From Bathynomus jamesi (taxonomy: Eukaryota > Arthropoda > Malacostraca > Isopoda > Cirolanidae), in NCBI GenBank assembly GCA_023014485.1, contig JAJOZX010001568.1, positions 1-64,000 of the forward strand: DNA of 64,000 nucleotides, written 5' to 3'. The translations under genes were made by a program, and so were the position numbers. The notes under the pieces were generated by a model, which did not search any database, was not told the origin of the DNA, and saw nothing but the letters and a program-made list of their open reading frames with translations. Within the stretch, counting starts at the first letter, position 1; every line of letters begins with the position of its first letter. This document shows positions 10,064 to 20,842 of this stretch, piece after piece.

Positions 10064-12105
10064 CAGTGACGTGCACAGACTTTCAGAAGGGCAGGGGCTC
10101 AGTTGAAAAAAGGGACTCCCCTAACATTTTAAAAATGAAATCCGCAATGCCATATAGGCTATATATATGTATACACACACACAGAAAAATTTTAAAATTG
10201 TATGTGGTAAATATTCTTAAATTCCATTAAATTCAATGCATTATTTTTGTATATAAAGCTGATTAAAGAAAATAAATTAAAATTTGTTGTAAAAAGGCAT
10301 GTTTTTATTGCAAGATTTTCAAAAGATATGAAGATATTGAAATATTGGAGTGTATTTACAATTATTATTCAATTTTACTTATATTGACTTTTAGCTTGCT
10401 CATCATATAAATTACAGTATTCTGCTGTATATACATTTAAATATGGAATAATATGAAACTATAAATTAAAGATTTATAGAAATATACTGTGGGCTATTTA
10501 ATATGATGGCCACAGCTCTTAAGTAGCAATAGAAAAATATTGATTCTTATCAGGAAAATACAAAAGCAAAAATTATATTCTTAATCTCTCCTGTGCTGAA
10601 ATCTGTTTCTATCCCTTGCATATTCTCTTGTGTTTCCATTCCTTGTATGTACCCTTGTGCTTCCATCCCTTTTATTATATCCTCTTTATCTCCCAGTTCA
10701 CCAAACTTAGATACATTCTTTTCTTCAATAATCTGGGTCTCCATTCTTTCTGTTTCCTGCCCATCAGTTTGGTTATTTGATTTACAATCTAATGCATCCT
10801 CTTCTTTACTTAGAACTGTTTCAGTTTTCTTTTTTTCCTCTTTGTCTGTACCCCTCTCTGCTTCAGTCTTTGATATGCTAGTTTTTTTCTGCCACTATGT
10901 TTTAAATCCAAATAAAATCCTCCTTGTGTCTCCTCTTTTTCTCCCCTTTTATGTTCTCCAACTTCTTCCTTGCTGGTCTGCACCTCCAAATGTTGTGAAT
11001 CGTCCAGGTCCTCCTCTCGATCTTCCATACATTTATGATCATCCAGATCCTGTCCCTTATCTCTAGCGAGGAACCATTTCGACAAGGTTGTATTGCCACA
11101 TGCTAAAGCTTGGAGTTCCTTATCTCTCCGTTTCTTAAGCCTTTCCTTGCGTGGCATTTTTAGTTCTGAAAGTAAAAAAAAAAAATTGCTTCAAAAATAT
11201 ATTTCCCTTCACTTTTATTATCTTAGGCCTAATCTAATCTAATCTAGGCAGTAGACCTAATTAAGCTTTTGTTAACCAAATTCACAATATTTAATAGCAT
11301 GCAATTTCTAAATAGTTACTTTACTTATAACTTTTATAAGTATCAATCAGCAGGATAAAGGGCAGAAGGATCTACCGTAATTGTCGTCCTTGCGGAAAAA
11401 TTGCATCGTTTTATAATAAATAATCTAGGTATTTTTATTCACTTTTAATGAAAATTGTATTGTTTTTAAAAATCAATTTCATATTAAAAATGAAAAGGTT
11501 ATGATATGTTGTTTAATAAATCATTTATTAATTTAATGAAATTCATGCCAGTACTAAAACCCAAAATCCATCGTTTGACACACTGGTGTACTGATGGGCC
11601 TAGCCTAGTAGGCCTAAGACTAAGTAGGGGACGTGGACGTTTTTACCAACTTTACGAGTAATGTCATACAATATTTTTTGGAGTAATGTCACACTGCTTT
11701 GGATTCCAACTTACCATAATTATCAGTGAGAAATCACTAGTTAGCTTAGGTTAACGTAAAATAAACAAACAGTAAACAATACACCCACATACCCGAGAGA
11801 CGCAATCAACAGTGAACAGCTGCAGTCAGTGTTACCACTAGGGACACCCTCCCTGATTGACAAAATAATAGTAACGGTATGTTAAGTTTATTATTTTAAT
11901 AAAAAAATCATAGATCAAAGTAATTCCAGTTTTGAAAATCTGTTGAAGTAGCAGTAACTAAATAAAAATATAACTAATTAATTCAAATTTATGTCGAATC
12001 AATATATTTATGAATTTTGACTAAAAGGGCACTTTTGATATGAAGAAGAAAAAGGGCAGGGGCTCAAGCACCCCAAGGCCCCCCCCCCCCCTGTGCACGT
12101 GCCTG
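10064..12105 (-). mobile_element. hAT transposon relic, 2.04 kb
   Basis: Left end CAGTGACGTGCACAG; right end, inverted, CAGGCACGTGCACAG followed by a poly-G run. CTTCGGAT flanks both ends exactly (10,056-10,063 and 12,106-12,113), the 8-bp duplication of hAT elements. Subterminal AAGGGCAGGGGCTCA occurs at both ends. Only the N-terminal part of a transposase-like ORF survives inside, so the element is non-autonomous. Confidence 0.9.
10550..11157 (-). pseudogene. hAT transposase N-terminal fragment (probable)
   Basis: The minus-strand ORF starts at 11,157 with MPRKERLKKRRDKELQALA, then LSKWFLARD, the KR-rich/LSKWF opening seen in some hAT (ZMYM-like) transposases. It stops at ~10,810, while an alternative frame continues to 10,550 through a degenerate GMEAQ/GMETQ repeat. 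A single slip near 10,820 would join them. No DDE catalytic core or dimerisation domain follows. Family assignment of the protein is tentative; the terminal repeats are the stronger evidence. Confidence 0.55.
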
Positions 12106-12113
12106 CTTCGGAT

Positions 12114-12499
12114 TGCGAGCGATTGGTTGAATTTTTTTTTAAATAGTTAAATTTGGTGGCAAACGTTACAATAAAAAAATTTATCTTTAAAATTGCACCA
12201 AGTATTAATTTTAATTCCTCTATTATTAGTCTATTTTAATTTAATCATTATTAGATTTAATTTCACCTATTTCCTATAAGTAAATGAATAATGGAATTGG
12301 GTCTACGGATATTAAAAGGAAAAGATAAGGAGAGACAGACAGACGTGTCGATAGCCAGACAGACAGAAACAGAGGGTTGACAAAAATAAATAGACACCAC
12401 GATGATCATCCTCCAAAGCAAATGGCAAAGTTCATCAATGGAATGCCAAAACGTGCGTCAGCTTTACGGATAAAGGATACAAACACTATACGACAAACA
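12114..12499. other. No gene recognised
   Basis: AT-rich stretch with a short (CAGA)-like run near 12,332-12,371 and nothing else recognisable. Confidence 0.4.
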
Positions 12500-12521
12500 T
12501 ATATATATATATATATATATA
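12500..12521. repeat. (TA)n microsatellite, mariner target
   Basis: Short TA array whose last TA is the insertion site of the adjacent mariner. Confidence 0.8.
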
Positions 12522-13894
12522 CACGATGATTCAAAATAATGTAGACACATTTTGAAATTATTATGGACTGTAATTGCGCTTAATAAACAAAACTTTATTG
12601 TGTACATAAGTAAGCATGTAAAAATAACATTTAATAGTTATTTTATGGTAAATGTTCAAAATGTCTACCATTTACAAGTGAACATGCGGCGCAACGTTCA
12701 AAAACAGATCGGCACACAATAGTGGTCATATTAGTTGAGATTTTGCGTATTTCCAGAACAATTGCTCCCTGTAAGTGCTACACATTTTGAGTCAATACCA
12801 TACACTTTGTCCTTCAGGTACCCTCATAGATAAAAGTCCAGAGGTGTAAGATCAGGTGGCTGTAGAGGATATTCAGTAGCGGTTCCACGACGACCTATCC
12901 GCAACCCAGGAAACTATGTATCAATAAAAGCTCGAACATTTCTGATAATGTGGTAGTCTGCCATCTTGCTGAAACTAAACCTCATGGTTCCCATACAGAT
13001 GTCGTATTGCTGGAACGGCATCATTACACAGCATTTCCAGATAATTTTGACCTGTAACAATACCATTAAAAATGAATGGCCCAAAAATGCCACGAGAAGA
13101 AAACCCAAACCACACCATAAGGATTGGCAGATTAATATGATTCTCCACATAAATGTTGTCTTTTGCATTGCCCAAAACACAAAGTTGTGACGGTTAATAT
13201 GGGCATTGAATTTGAAAGTAGCTTCATCATACCAAATTAACTTATTCTCAAATTCACAATGTTCATTACTCATGGCAGCACTCTACGCTACTTTTATATC
13301 AAGGTTATCCTCGTTAAAAAGGTGCAAAAGCCAAGGTATGTATGGTTTTCACTCTAATTCCTTTAAAATACAATGAACGGTAGGTTAACTGATCCCCGAT
13401 TCACGTGCACAGTACCTTGTTAACTTTTTTTGAGAACGCTAGTACGCCATTATTACAGTTTTCACATTTTCTGGCCGTTTTCTCCATCACTTCATATTCA
13501 CATTTCAGACAGCTCTATGTTCTTCGCATTTATCACGTATGCGATTAATTGTTGTGGAAGTGGGAACTGCTGTTTCATACTCTCGTATACAGCAGACATG
13601 CTGCACTTCCTTTACATTTTCGTACTTTCAGTACCACTTCAAAATGTTTTTATTCTGTTCGAAAGTCAGCCGTGTATCCGCCATGTTAAAGGTGGTTTAG
13701 GTTCAAACTATGTATTAAATGCTAAGATGACTTGGTTTTTGCAACTCCTAATGCAAAACAATTGAATATTGTATCAATTTTTAAGTAATATTGCGTTCTA
13801 GTAAATACGCCATCATTATTATTACACTATAAATACAATTAGTATCGAAAATTAATAATTTCAAAATATGTCTACATTATTTTAAATCACCCTA
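12522..13894 (-). mobile_element. Mariner element, full length but decayed
   Basis: Terminal inverted repeats of ~30 bp: GATTCAAAATAATGTAGACA on the left and GATTTAAAATAATGTAGACA inverted on the right, flanked by TA. The length of 1.37 kb is normal for a mariner. It contains one minus-strand transposase relic spanning almost the whole interior. Confidence 0.85.
12690..13684 (-). pseudogene. Mariner transposase, multiply frameshifted
   Basis: The minus-strand start gives MADTRLTFEQNKNILKWY, followed by broken helix-turn-helix sequence, then LIWYDEATFKFNAHINRHNF with the first catalytic D, WFGFSSRGIFGPFIFNGIV, GQNYLEML, and QQDG with the second D. The third-D region is disrupted by stops. Relatives in this window (19.7, 23.5 and 34.8 kb) show the same architecture in better condition. 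Decay is heavy, with at least six stops or frame changes. Confidence 0.8.
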
Positions 13895-13926
13895 TATAGA
13901 TAAATAGATAAGTAGATAGATAGATG

Positions 13927-13967
<41 letters not shown>
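13927..13967. repeat. (GT)n microsatellite
   Basis: About twenty TG dinucleotides, preceded by a short GATA-like run. Confidence 0.9.
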
Positions 13968-13969
<2 letters not shown>

Positions 13970-14393
13970 AAATTATAACTAGAGAGTAAGAGAAACTCAT
14001 CTATATTCATCCGGTTGCGCTCAGTCGTGGATGGCATTCTTTGGTAATGTTTCGTTTAAAATTTTAATAAGGATGTGTAGCGAGCATAAAAAGAAAAATT
14101 TAGTTTTATATAATAAGAATGGCATTATAAAATTATTATTCATATGAAGTTCCTTAATTATATAATATACTTTTATTACATATAATCTAACATTAAAAAA
14201 AATGAGAATAATGAGGAAAAGTTTTAAAAAATTAGAACCTACCAAATTGTAAAAATGTGGCCAAAAGTAAAAAAAGCGAGACACTGGCAGCACTGATGAC
14301 TTCAGTTTTTACATTATCGACATACCCCTTATTGCGAGGGTATCAGTTTCTCACTCGAGATGTGCCATATCTACTTACATTATACTGAAGTAG
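13968..14393. other. No gene recognised
   Basis: AT-rich DNA; a 90-codon minus-strand ORF (14,021-14,293) is low-complexity hydrophobic sequence with no recognisable domain. Confidence 0.4.
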
Positions 14394-14482
14394 GGCTACG
14401 TCATGGTCAGTGTTGTGACACCCCTATTCTCCGTCGATCAGTGAAGTTAATCGACATTGGGTCTGGAGAGTAGTTGGATGGA
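14394..14482 (+). ncRNA. 5S-rRNA-derived relic (pseudogene or 5S-type SINE head)
   Basis: Colinear with the first ~87 nt of eukaryotic 5S rRNA: GGCTACGTCATG at the 5' end, CGATCAGTGAAGTTAATCGAC over the internal control region (canonical GATCACCGAAGTTAAGC), and GAGTAGTTGGATGG (canonical TTAGTACTTGGATGG). The last ~30 nt are absent and many stem positions are changed, so this is not a functional 5S gene. A SINE3-like origin is possible. Confidence 0.65.
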
Positions 14483-14727
14483 ATCGAAACTTAATTTAGT
14501 TACACAGAAAGTTTGTTTTCGCGAGCTGATTAACAGAGTTCACAAATGGTGTGATTTAAGAGTAACACCCAATCCACAGCTTATTTATCTCAATTTGTAA
14601 GAATTTCTTTGTGAATAAAAAGATTTAGGAATTATGTTTTATTATATGTAAGGATCAAGATATTACTTTTGATTACTCAGGCTCATAAGACTTAATAATA
14701 TCTTAATTAATTTACGAAACATGGGGA

Positions 14728-14904
14728 ATTGTAATCGAGGCCTGGGAGAGGAATCACGGGCCCTGGCACTACTTTTGACTCCGGCCTCTTTACCCCCGAT
14801 TACTTCCTTCTCTATCTCCCAGACCCCCCCCCCCCCCTTCTGATGCTCGGACCCTGATGCTTTGACACCTCACGCATCCCCTTCTCCCGGGCCTTGATTA
14901 TAAT
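14728..14904. mobile_element. GC-rich inverted-repeat element
   Basis: Imperfect inverted ends, ATTGTAATCGAGGCCTGGGA on the left and ATTATAATCAAGGCCCGGGA inverted on the right, enclose GC-rich DNA with a poly-C run in an AT-rich setting. No target duplication could be identified. Confidence 0.5.
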
Positions 14905-15444
14905 ACCATTTAGTTTTGCAGTTTTGGTTCCAAGATTCGTCATATAAGGTTATAAACGTTTCTCTCTGATATTAGTTTACAAGTTACGAACTAGTAACTC
15001 GTATTTTAAACTGTATTTTAAAATTTTGAATCAGTTTCGAATGTTTTTAAAAACAGTAAAATTATATGATATTAAATTATTTAAAATACTTATGATGTAT
15101 TCTACTCACAGTCCTACTTTCTAGGCTTATGCTGCCTAAACGTGCATAATCAATGAGGCTTTTTCCTTTAAAAATATTTTAATGAACTAAATCCATAGAC
15201 ATGATGGATGGAGCTGTAGTCCTACATTTTAATTATATACTGAGAGAGAAAGTTACGAGGAAATGAGGGAGCCACAACAACTTTTAAAGCCGACTCTAGG
15301 TAGCACCCGTGGGTTTCGTTCAAACATAGACCAGTCACAGAGAAGAGTTGGCACAGAAAAGTAAGAAGACTCTTCCCTGCTCTTTATACCTCCCGCTCAC
15401 GGTGGGCAGGTTTGCAAATAAGAAAGAAGAGAACACTCAGCAAT

Positions 15445-15448
<4 letters not shown>
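14905..15448. other. No gene recognised
   Basis: AT-rich sequence without a supportable ORF or element. Confidence 0.4.

Positions 15449-15502
<54 letters not shown>
15449..15502. repeat. (GA)n microsatellite
   Basis: Uninterrupted AG dinucleotides; the ORF reading through it is an artefact. Confidence 0.9.
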
Positions 15503-15505
<3 letters not shown>

Positions 15506-15705
15506 GTCCCGCTACGTTCTTTATATAAATGAGCTAATTTCAATAAATTTATTAGACAAAGCCACAGAATGCACATAACTTTGCCATCTGACCCTCAACC
15601 TAAAATTACCTCTTAAGAGGTCTGAATTTTATAAACTCTCTTATTGTATGCTTTTATATATAACTTGATAAATTTTATTTTATTGTGCAAAATAATACAA
15701 ACCAT

Positions 15706-15708
<3 letters not shown>

Positions 15709-15756
<48 letters not shown>

Positions 15757-15837
15757 TCTCTTTCTTTTTCAATACATCGTCACATATAGCTAACGGTCAG
15801 TGTTTGTACATTGAAAAAATACAAAACAATATATATA

Positions 15838-15877
<40 letters not shown>
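15709..15877. repeat. (GT)n and (TA)n microsatellites
   Basis: (GT)n at 15,709-15,757 and (TA)n at 15,830-15,877, separated by ~70 bp of ordinary sequence. Confidence 0.85.
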
Positions 15878-15883
<6 letters not shown>

Positions 15884-16090
15884 CTGTTTTACTACATTCG
15901 ACCAACCCTCCTTTAGTAATAACTTTTCAATCTGAAATATTTTTAACGAAAGTTGAAATTAAGTTTTCGAACTGCAGTTTATTAGTCAGACAAACAAAAC
16001 ACCCCCAAAAATTATTTCAATAAGACATTCAATCAAAATTACTCAATTATTCGAAAAACTGGAAAGAGGTTTTGTGTTTATATATATATA

Positions 16091-16536
16091 TAATGTTATA
16101 TAATGTTATAATGTTTCAGACCAACAAAGACCCTAGGATCCACTCATGGCTGGTCTACCTAACTGTGTTCGTGTATTGTGTATGTCCTCCGTGGTGGCGG
16201 AGGGGACCTACAATTTTACGTGGGTTCCGAACCACAAGAACATAAGAAATTTATGTAAAAACTGCCGGTAAATTGGCAACGACCAATTTTTACGAAACTA
16301 AATAATTATCAATTTAAAACTAATTAATTATCGATTTAAAACTAAAGATAGAATCTCTGATCCAGAGGATCAAGTCATAATAGACTACTATCCACAAATA
16401 TGTTACACTCTATATCTATTTATAAAGGACATGCAAATATATCGGATCCAAAGAATCCAGTCAATTTCATTACGGTATCCATCAGTCACGGTCCATATCG
16501 ATAGCGGACCAAGTCAAATTTACAATCATATACATT

Positions 16537-16540
<4 letters not shown>
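16091..16540 (-). mobile_element. LINE family A copy 4, 3' UTR only
   Basis: Inverted copy of the LINE A 3' end: octamer tail at 16,091-16,115, then the CCACCACGGAGGACATAC region read in reverse, and a single ~235-bp UTR unit. It is cut off at (TA)n at 16,540. It shares the GATCCAGAGGATC variant and the single-unit state with copy 3 at 62 kb. Confidence 0.85.

Positions 16541-16581
<41 letters not shown>
16541..16581. repeat. (TA)n microsatellite
   Basis: TA array between the LINE A tail and a Penelope-like element. Confidence 0.9.
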
Positions 16582-16584
<3 letters not shown>

Positions 16585-16585
<1 letters not shown>

Positions 16586-17610
16586 TAAAAAGGACTGACC
16601 TGGATGGTAAAAGTTACAAATGACAAGTGGAGAGAAAGGAAAAAACAACTTAAGTTAGTGCGTTAGTTGCGTTAAAAAGGTGTTGGTTGGTTAGGAAGTA
16701 TGTAATTTTATCGAGGAAAGGCTATCGTTTAGTTCTGGATTTAATTTCTTGATAAAAAGGGATTCTAAAATTTTAAGATCAAGTGAATTAGAAGCAGACG
16801 ACAAAATCGCAAAGGAGTCCTGGGGGCACGGGTGGTCATGGGTCTCTGAATGATGCCGAATAGCAGAGGATTCAGGAGTGGAAAGAGGGCGAGAAGTTCG
16901 ATAAGAAAAACCCAAATGCTTCGAAATCCTAAGTTTTAACTGTAGGGCAGTCTGCCCACATAACGACTTTGGCAGGTCGCACATGTATATAAATAAATAA
17001 CAAAGGCTCTCAAAAGCACGGGGAGGTGATCTTTATGGCGAAAAAAGGATTGCAAAGAATTAGAATTAGAATTAATGATTATAAAGTCGCACTGAGGGAA
17101 GTGTCTGTCCAAAATAGAGTGGACATTTTTATTAAGTTGAAAAGTTAGTTGGTCTAAAAATGGAATGTTAAGATAAACCTTCTGTTTCGGAACCGTGGAC
17201 TGAATTATTTTAGGTGAATATAGGTTATTTAAAAATTTAGAAATTAAAGTCTCAAAAGTCAAAGTGCAATAAAAATTATAGTTGAAAAATCTCTTAAGAT
17301 ACTGAATTTCTATGTCAAATAAAGATCAACTTGAACAAAGGTGATAGGCTCTAAAAATACGACTTTTAATACTAGCCAGCTTAAAACTAAGTGGAATATT
17401 GCTGAAAAAATGAGTACTGAGTTGGGTAGTAGTTGGTTTTCTGTATACTTGTGTTGAGAAGCCTGTACTATGTTCATTTATGGTAACATCAAGAAACGAA
17501 ATTTTATTGTATTGTTCTACTTCCATAGAGAATTTAATATTAGGATGCTTAGTATTAATGTAATTTAAAAATAAAGGGGCATGATCTTTATGCTTAAAGA
17601 CTTAACTCGG
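16585..17610 (-). mobile_element. Penelope-like element (PLE1), 3' half
   Basis: Minus-strand relic containing the C-terminal half of a PLE protein plus ~100 bp of 3' sequence. No pLTR or hammerhead motif was seen next to it. The 5' side is truncated where the LINE B fragment starts (~17,625), the 3' side at (TA)n. Confidence 0.8.
16691..17605 (-). pseudogene. PLE1 reverse transcriptase C-terminus and GIY-YIG endonuclease
   Basis: In order: KDHAPLFLNYINTKHPNIKF, then NKISFLDVTINEHSTGFSTQ with VYRKPTTTQL (RT palm/thumb of PLEs), RIFRAYHLCS, SKFLNNLYSPK, YLYTCATCQSRYVG (GIY-YIG start), then ISKHLGFSYRTSRPL and SSAIRHHSETHDHPC. It is split over three frames (breaks near 17,300 and 16,960). The RT catalytic YxDD block lies upstream of the truncation and is missing. 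Confidence 0.85.
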
Positions 17611-17624
17611 TACTCATTTTTTCA

Positions 17625-18907
17625 GCATATAACCTTACCTTACAACCTTACAAAGGTTCCACGTGATGATTTCTCATTTCGCGAAGGTCAAGCGTGTCGC
17701 CCCTCCTCTCGAGTTGGCCTGGTGAAGTAGTGAGTTGGATTCTTGCGCTCTCCACCTCACATAGCCAGGTACGCCCGGCTCATCGGGGATTGTTCTGAGC
17801 CAGGCGTCAAGTCTTCTTTTGAAGATTTCCACTGCAACTCCCTTCGTGTTTCTTAGGTCTTTGGGCAGCTGATTAAATAGTTTTGGTCCTCTCACTACAA
17901 AACTATTTTCTTTCAGGTTAAGGGTGTTCCCTGTCTCGCCTTCAATTTGGGAATACGACACAGTCTACCGTTTCTACCTTCCACCGTTGTTTGGGGAGTT
18001 ATGGGATTCAGAGTAAGATTAGGGACTAGTTTCCATTATTTTCCAAGTGTAAATAATGGTGTATCTCTCTCTTCTCCTTTCCAGTGAATATAGGTTTTTC
18101 TCGTAACCTTTCCCAGTAATTTAGTTTTTTGCACCCATTGATCTTGGCTGTGAAACTTCTTTGAATCCCTCCAGCTGTCTAATGTCTTCTTTTTATATGG
18201 GATGTTAGGACCGAGCAGTATTCCAGTTTGGGTATTATCAGGTTTTCAGTAGGGGGATCATTACATTCTATCCCTTCGTTTAAAAGTTCTCAATATCAGA
18301 CCCGTTATTCTCTTTGCTCTGTTTACTGCTATCTTATTTTGTGTTTCAAATTTCGCATCATCTGTCATTACAACCCCTAAATCTTTTGCTCTGGAATTTC
18401 TCTGGACTTCCTGTCCATTTGGGGTATATATTCCATGGACTTTAGGTCTTCTCTTTTTCCGTACCGTAATAGCTGAAATTTCTCGGTGTTAAACTTCATA
18501 TTGTTGTCTTCCGTCCACTTGTAAATTTTGTTTATGTCGGTTTGTAGAGATCCTATGTCTTCTGGTTTTCGTATTTTTCTACTGATCTTTGTGTCATCTG
18601 CAAAGGATGTTACTGTGCTGTCTCTGGTAACGTCCTCATCTATGTCAGTTAGCATGATTATGAAGAGTAGTGGAGCTAATACCGTTCCTTGTGGTACTGA
18701 GCTGAGGACCTCTAATTCTGATGAAGATACTCTCCTTGTACTGTAACGACTTGCCTCCGCTCACTAAGGAAATTATATATCCATTTCCCTACTTTTCCTG
18801 TTTCCCATATATTTCAGTTTATGTATTATGATTCCATGGTCACACTTGTCGAACGCTTTAGCAAAGTCTGTGTATAGTACATCATAGTTTTCATTACTTT
18901 CAAGTAA
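17625..18907 (-). mobile_element. LINE family B fragment (copy B1)
   Basis: Inverted, 5'-truncated copy of the LINE at 20.5-26.3 kb. It retains RT from YTDFAKAFDKCDHG through SSVPQGT and SFADDTKISRK to the C-terminal NQLPKDLRNTKGVAVEIFKR block and the 3' end CCTTTGTAAGGTTGTAAGG. It carries frame breaks. Its intact target sequence GAGGTCCTCAGCTCAGTACC is the empty-site reference for the insertion in copy B2 at 24,487. Confidence 0.85.
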
Positions 18908-19165
18908 GAATAGAAACGACATAAGTGTTTAAGGAACGTTTCTGCACACGAGAGGAGAGATAACGAATAAATGAAAAATGAGGCGAACCGCCCGGGAATC
19001 GAACCCAGGGCCTTCCAATTGCCGTAGCATAATGGTAGCGCGTCCAACCGGCAATTGGAAGGCCCTGGGTTCGATTCCCGGGCGGTTCGCCTCATTTTTC
19101 ATTTATTCGTTATCTCTCCTCCTCGTGTGCAGAAACGTTCCTTAACACTTATGTCGTTTCTATTC
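18908..19165. repeat. Palindromic tRNA-derived SINE-like repeat
   Basis: Two ~116-bp arms (18,908-19,023; 19,050-19,165) are near-perfect inverted copies around a 26-bp loop. The loop plus right arm contain a pol III-like A box (TAGCATAATGGTAGCGCG, 19,025) and B box (GGTTCGATTCC, 19,068). TCCAA-CCGGCAA-TTGGA can form an anticodon arm and CTGGG-TTCGATT-CCCGG a T arm, but the acceptor stem does not close. It is therefore a tRNA-derived repeat rather than a tRNA gene. The B box is duplicated in inverse in the left arm. Confidence 0.75.
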
Positions 19166-19197
19166 ATTTATATACTGCGCGGTCATTGCAGTTATAT

Positions 19198-19198
19198 G

Positions 19199-19258
<60 letters not shown>

Positions 19259-19297
19259 TCTTTGCCTGTATACACACACACACACACACACACACGT
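19198..19297. repeat. (TA)n and (CA)n microsatellites
   Basis: Interrupted TA array to 19,256 followed by (CA)n at 19,273-19,297; the ORFs spanning it are artefacts. Confidence 0.9.
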
Positions 19298-19382
19298 ATG
19301 TTTTGGTACTTTACAAAACGGCATCATTTTATATTTCATTGTGTATTGCAACCTTTAATTTAATCTAAATAACCTAATTAAC

Positions 19383-19412
19383 GTAACCTAACCTAACCAA
19401 ACCTAATCTATC
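19383..19412. repeat. Degenerate (CCTAA)n telomere-like block
   Basis: Five to six CCTAA-type units, equivalent to the arthropod telomere repeat TTAGG, at an interstitial position. Too short to indicate a chromosome end. Confidence 0.6.
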
Positions 19413-19499
19413 CTCACCCTCATTAGTACATTCCGAGTCCCCTTTAATACATATTTATGCCAAGATATATATATATATATATAAGAATTCAACCTTTAT

Positions 19500-19645
19500 T
19501 GATAAAAATAAATATTACAATATGACAATCATTTTTTAACAGAACATACTGTATGTATTTATTTTTCCTATAATTTGGCCCTTAAGCTTTAGGCTTTACT
19601 GGGTTCTCAGATTAATAGCATTTTGGCTATAGGTGGTTACGATTT
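19500..19645 (-). mobile_element. LINE family C 3' terminus, inverted
   Basis: Contains TTGGCCCTTAAGCTTTAGGC, the reverse complement of the terminal motif at ~7,590, with the same AT-rich tail. Only the last ~150 bp of the LINE remain. Confidence 0.65.
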
Positions 19646-19658
19646 GGTAGTATATATA

Positions 19659-20419
19659 CAGGGTGGGCCGTAAGTTTCCATACATAGGAAAAATAAACAT
19701 TTTTTTATGGACAACCATTTTTATTTATATAATATGCTCTACATGGTTGCCATTGTTTTGAAAACACATTTCAATACGTGTTCCCCACTGTTGATGAACA
19801 CGCATTAGCACAGTTGACGTTATGCTTGTAATGGCGTTGGTGATACGTTCCTTTAGATGATTTATGTCTCGTATCTTTTCCTGATACACCATGGCCTTCA
19901 AGTGCCCCCAAAGATAGAAATCAAGGGGGGTGAGATCTGGGGATCTGGGAGGCCACTCCACAGGACCACGCCGACCAATCCAAGCATCCGGAAACTGCTG
20001 CTGATCCAAATACCGACGCACATGAAGACCATAATGAGGTGGAGCTCCATCTTGCTGGAAGTAAACTGGGAAGTTACCTTCCTCGTTTAGCAGGGATGGG
20101 AAAATCTCTTCTTGCAACATGTTAAGATACCTTTCGGCATTAAGATTTCCACTGACAAAAATTGGTCCAATAATTCTGTCACCCCATATCCCGGCCCACA
20201 CCATCACTTTACCGGCACCTTGCATCTTCGTCGGACTCAGCCAGTTAGGGTTAGCATTACTCCAATAACGTATGTTTTGCCGATTAACCTCTCCATTGAC
20301 GTAAAAATTTGCTTCATCAGTAAACAAGATCTTACGTCAAACGCATATTCTTAGGGTATCTGAAACATAAAAACAAACGTTTAATTTTTCCTATGTATGG
20401 AAACTTACGGCCCACCCTG
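19659..20419 (-). mobile_element. Mariner element with internal deletion
   Basis: Terminal repeats CAGGGTGGGCCGTAAGTTTC on both sides (over 30 bp including CATACATAGGAAAAATAAAC), left flank TA. At 761 bp it lacks ~500 bp compared with full-length relatives. The missing part is the transposase N-terminus, which would lie next to the right terminal repeat. Confidence 0.9.
19725..20345 (-). pseudogene. Mariner transposase catalytic domain, DDxD rosa/Visitor-like
   Basis: One open minus-strand frame of 200 codons from [16 protein letters not shown] to [10 protein letters not shown]. First D in FTDEANF, second in [10 protein letters not shown], third in [13 protein letters not shown]. By my count 42 residues separate the last two catalytic Ds, against 41 in the relatives at 23.5 and 34.8 kb because of an extra Q in LDQQQFP. 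This spacing fits the DD41D (rosa/Visitor) group of Tc1/mariner rather than classic DD34D mariners. The helix-turn-helix N-terminus is deleted, so it cannot bind its own ends. Confidence 0.85.
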
Positions 20420-20420
20420 T

Positions 20421-20451
20421 GTATATATATATATATATATAATATATATTG
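20421..20451. repeat. (TA)n microsatellite
   Basis: TA array between the mariner and the 5' end of LINE B2. Confidence 0.85.
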
Positions 20452-20842
20452 CTTGTACCCTGTGGTGAATGGACGTGCTGTTTTGCTCTCTCTATTTAAC
20501 ACCCAAATTAGAAGGGAATAATCTACTCGGCGGTTTATTCTGTTTGCACTCGAAAGTGTATAAAGTATCAGTGAATCCGTGCATATAAATTATAAAGTGA
20601 AATTCATTAAAATTAAGAAAGTGCAATACAGTTTACATAATTTATCACCAGTTTTAACGTATATATTCAAAACGAAATACGGTTGGCATTCGAGAAAGTT
20701 TGAAACAAGGCAGGAAAAAGGTCATAAAACGCAAAGGTCAGAAAACCCTCGAAATACCCTCGACCATCGAAAGGAAAGAAACAGAAATAAAAATAAAAAT
20801 AAATAAATAAAGAATTTGTATGGGTATTTCTTTTTACGCTAA

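Noticed and set aside
10593..11066. 157-codon plus-strand ORF inside the hAT relic
   Set aside because: Ser/Leu/Pro-rich antisense of the lysine/glutamate-rich transposase-like frame on the other strand; no domain.
13430..13765. 111-codon plus-strand ORF
   Set aside because: Antisense shadow of the mariner transposase relic.
19025..19085. Functional tRNA gene
   Set aside because: Anticodon and T arms fold, but the acceptor stem does not pair and position 33 is C; it is part of a palindromic repeat.
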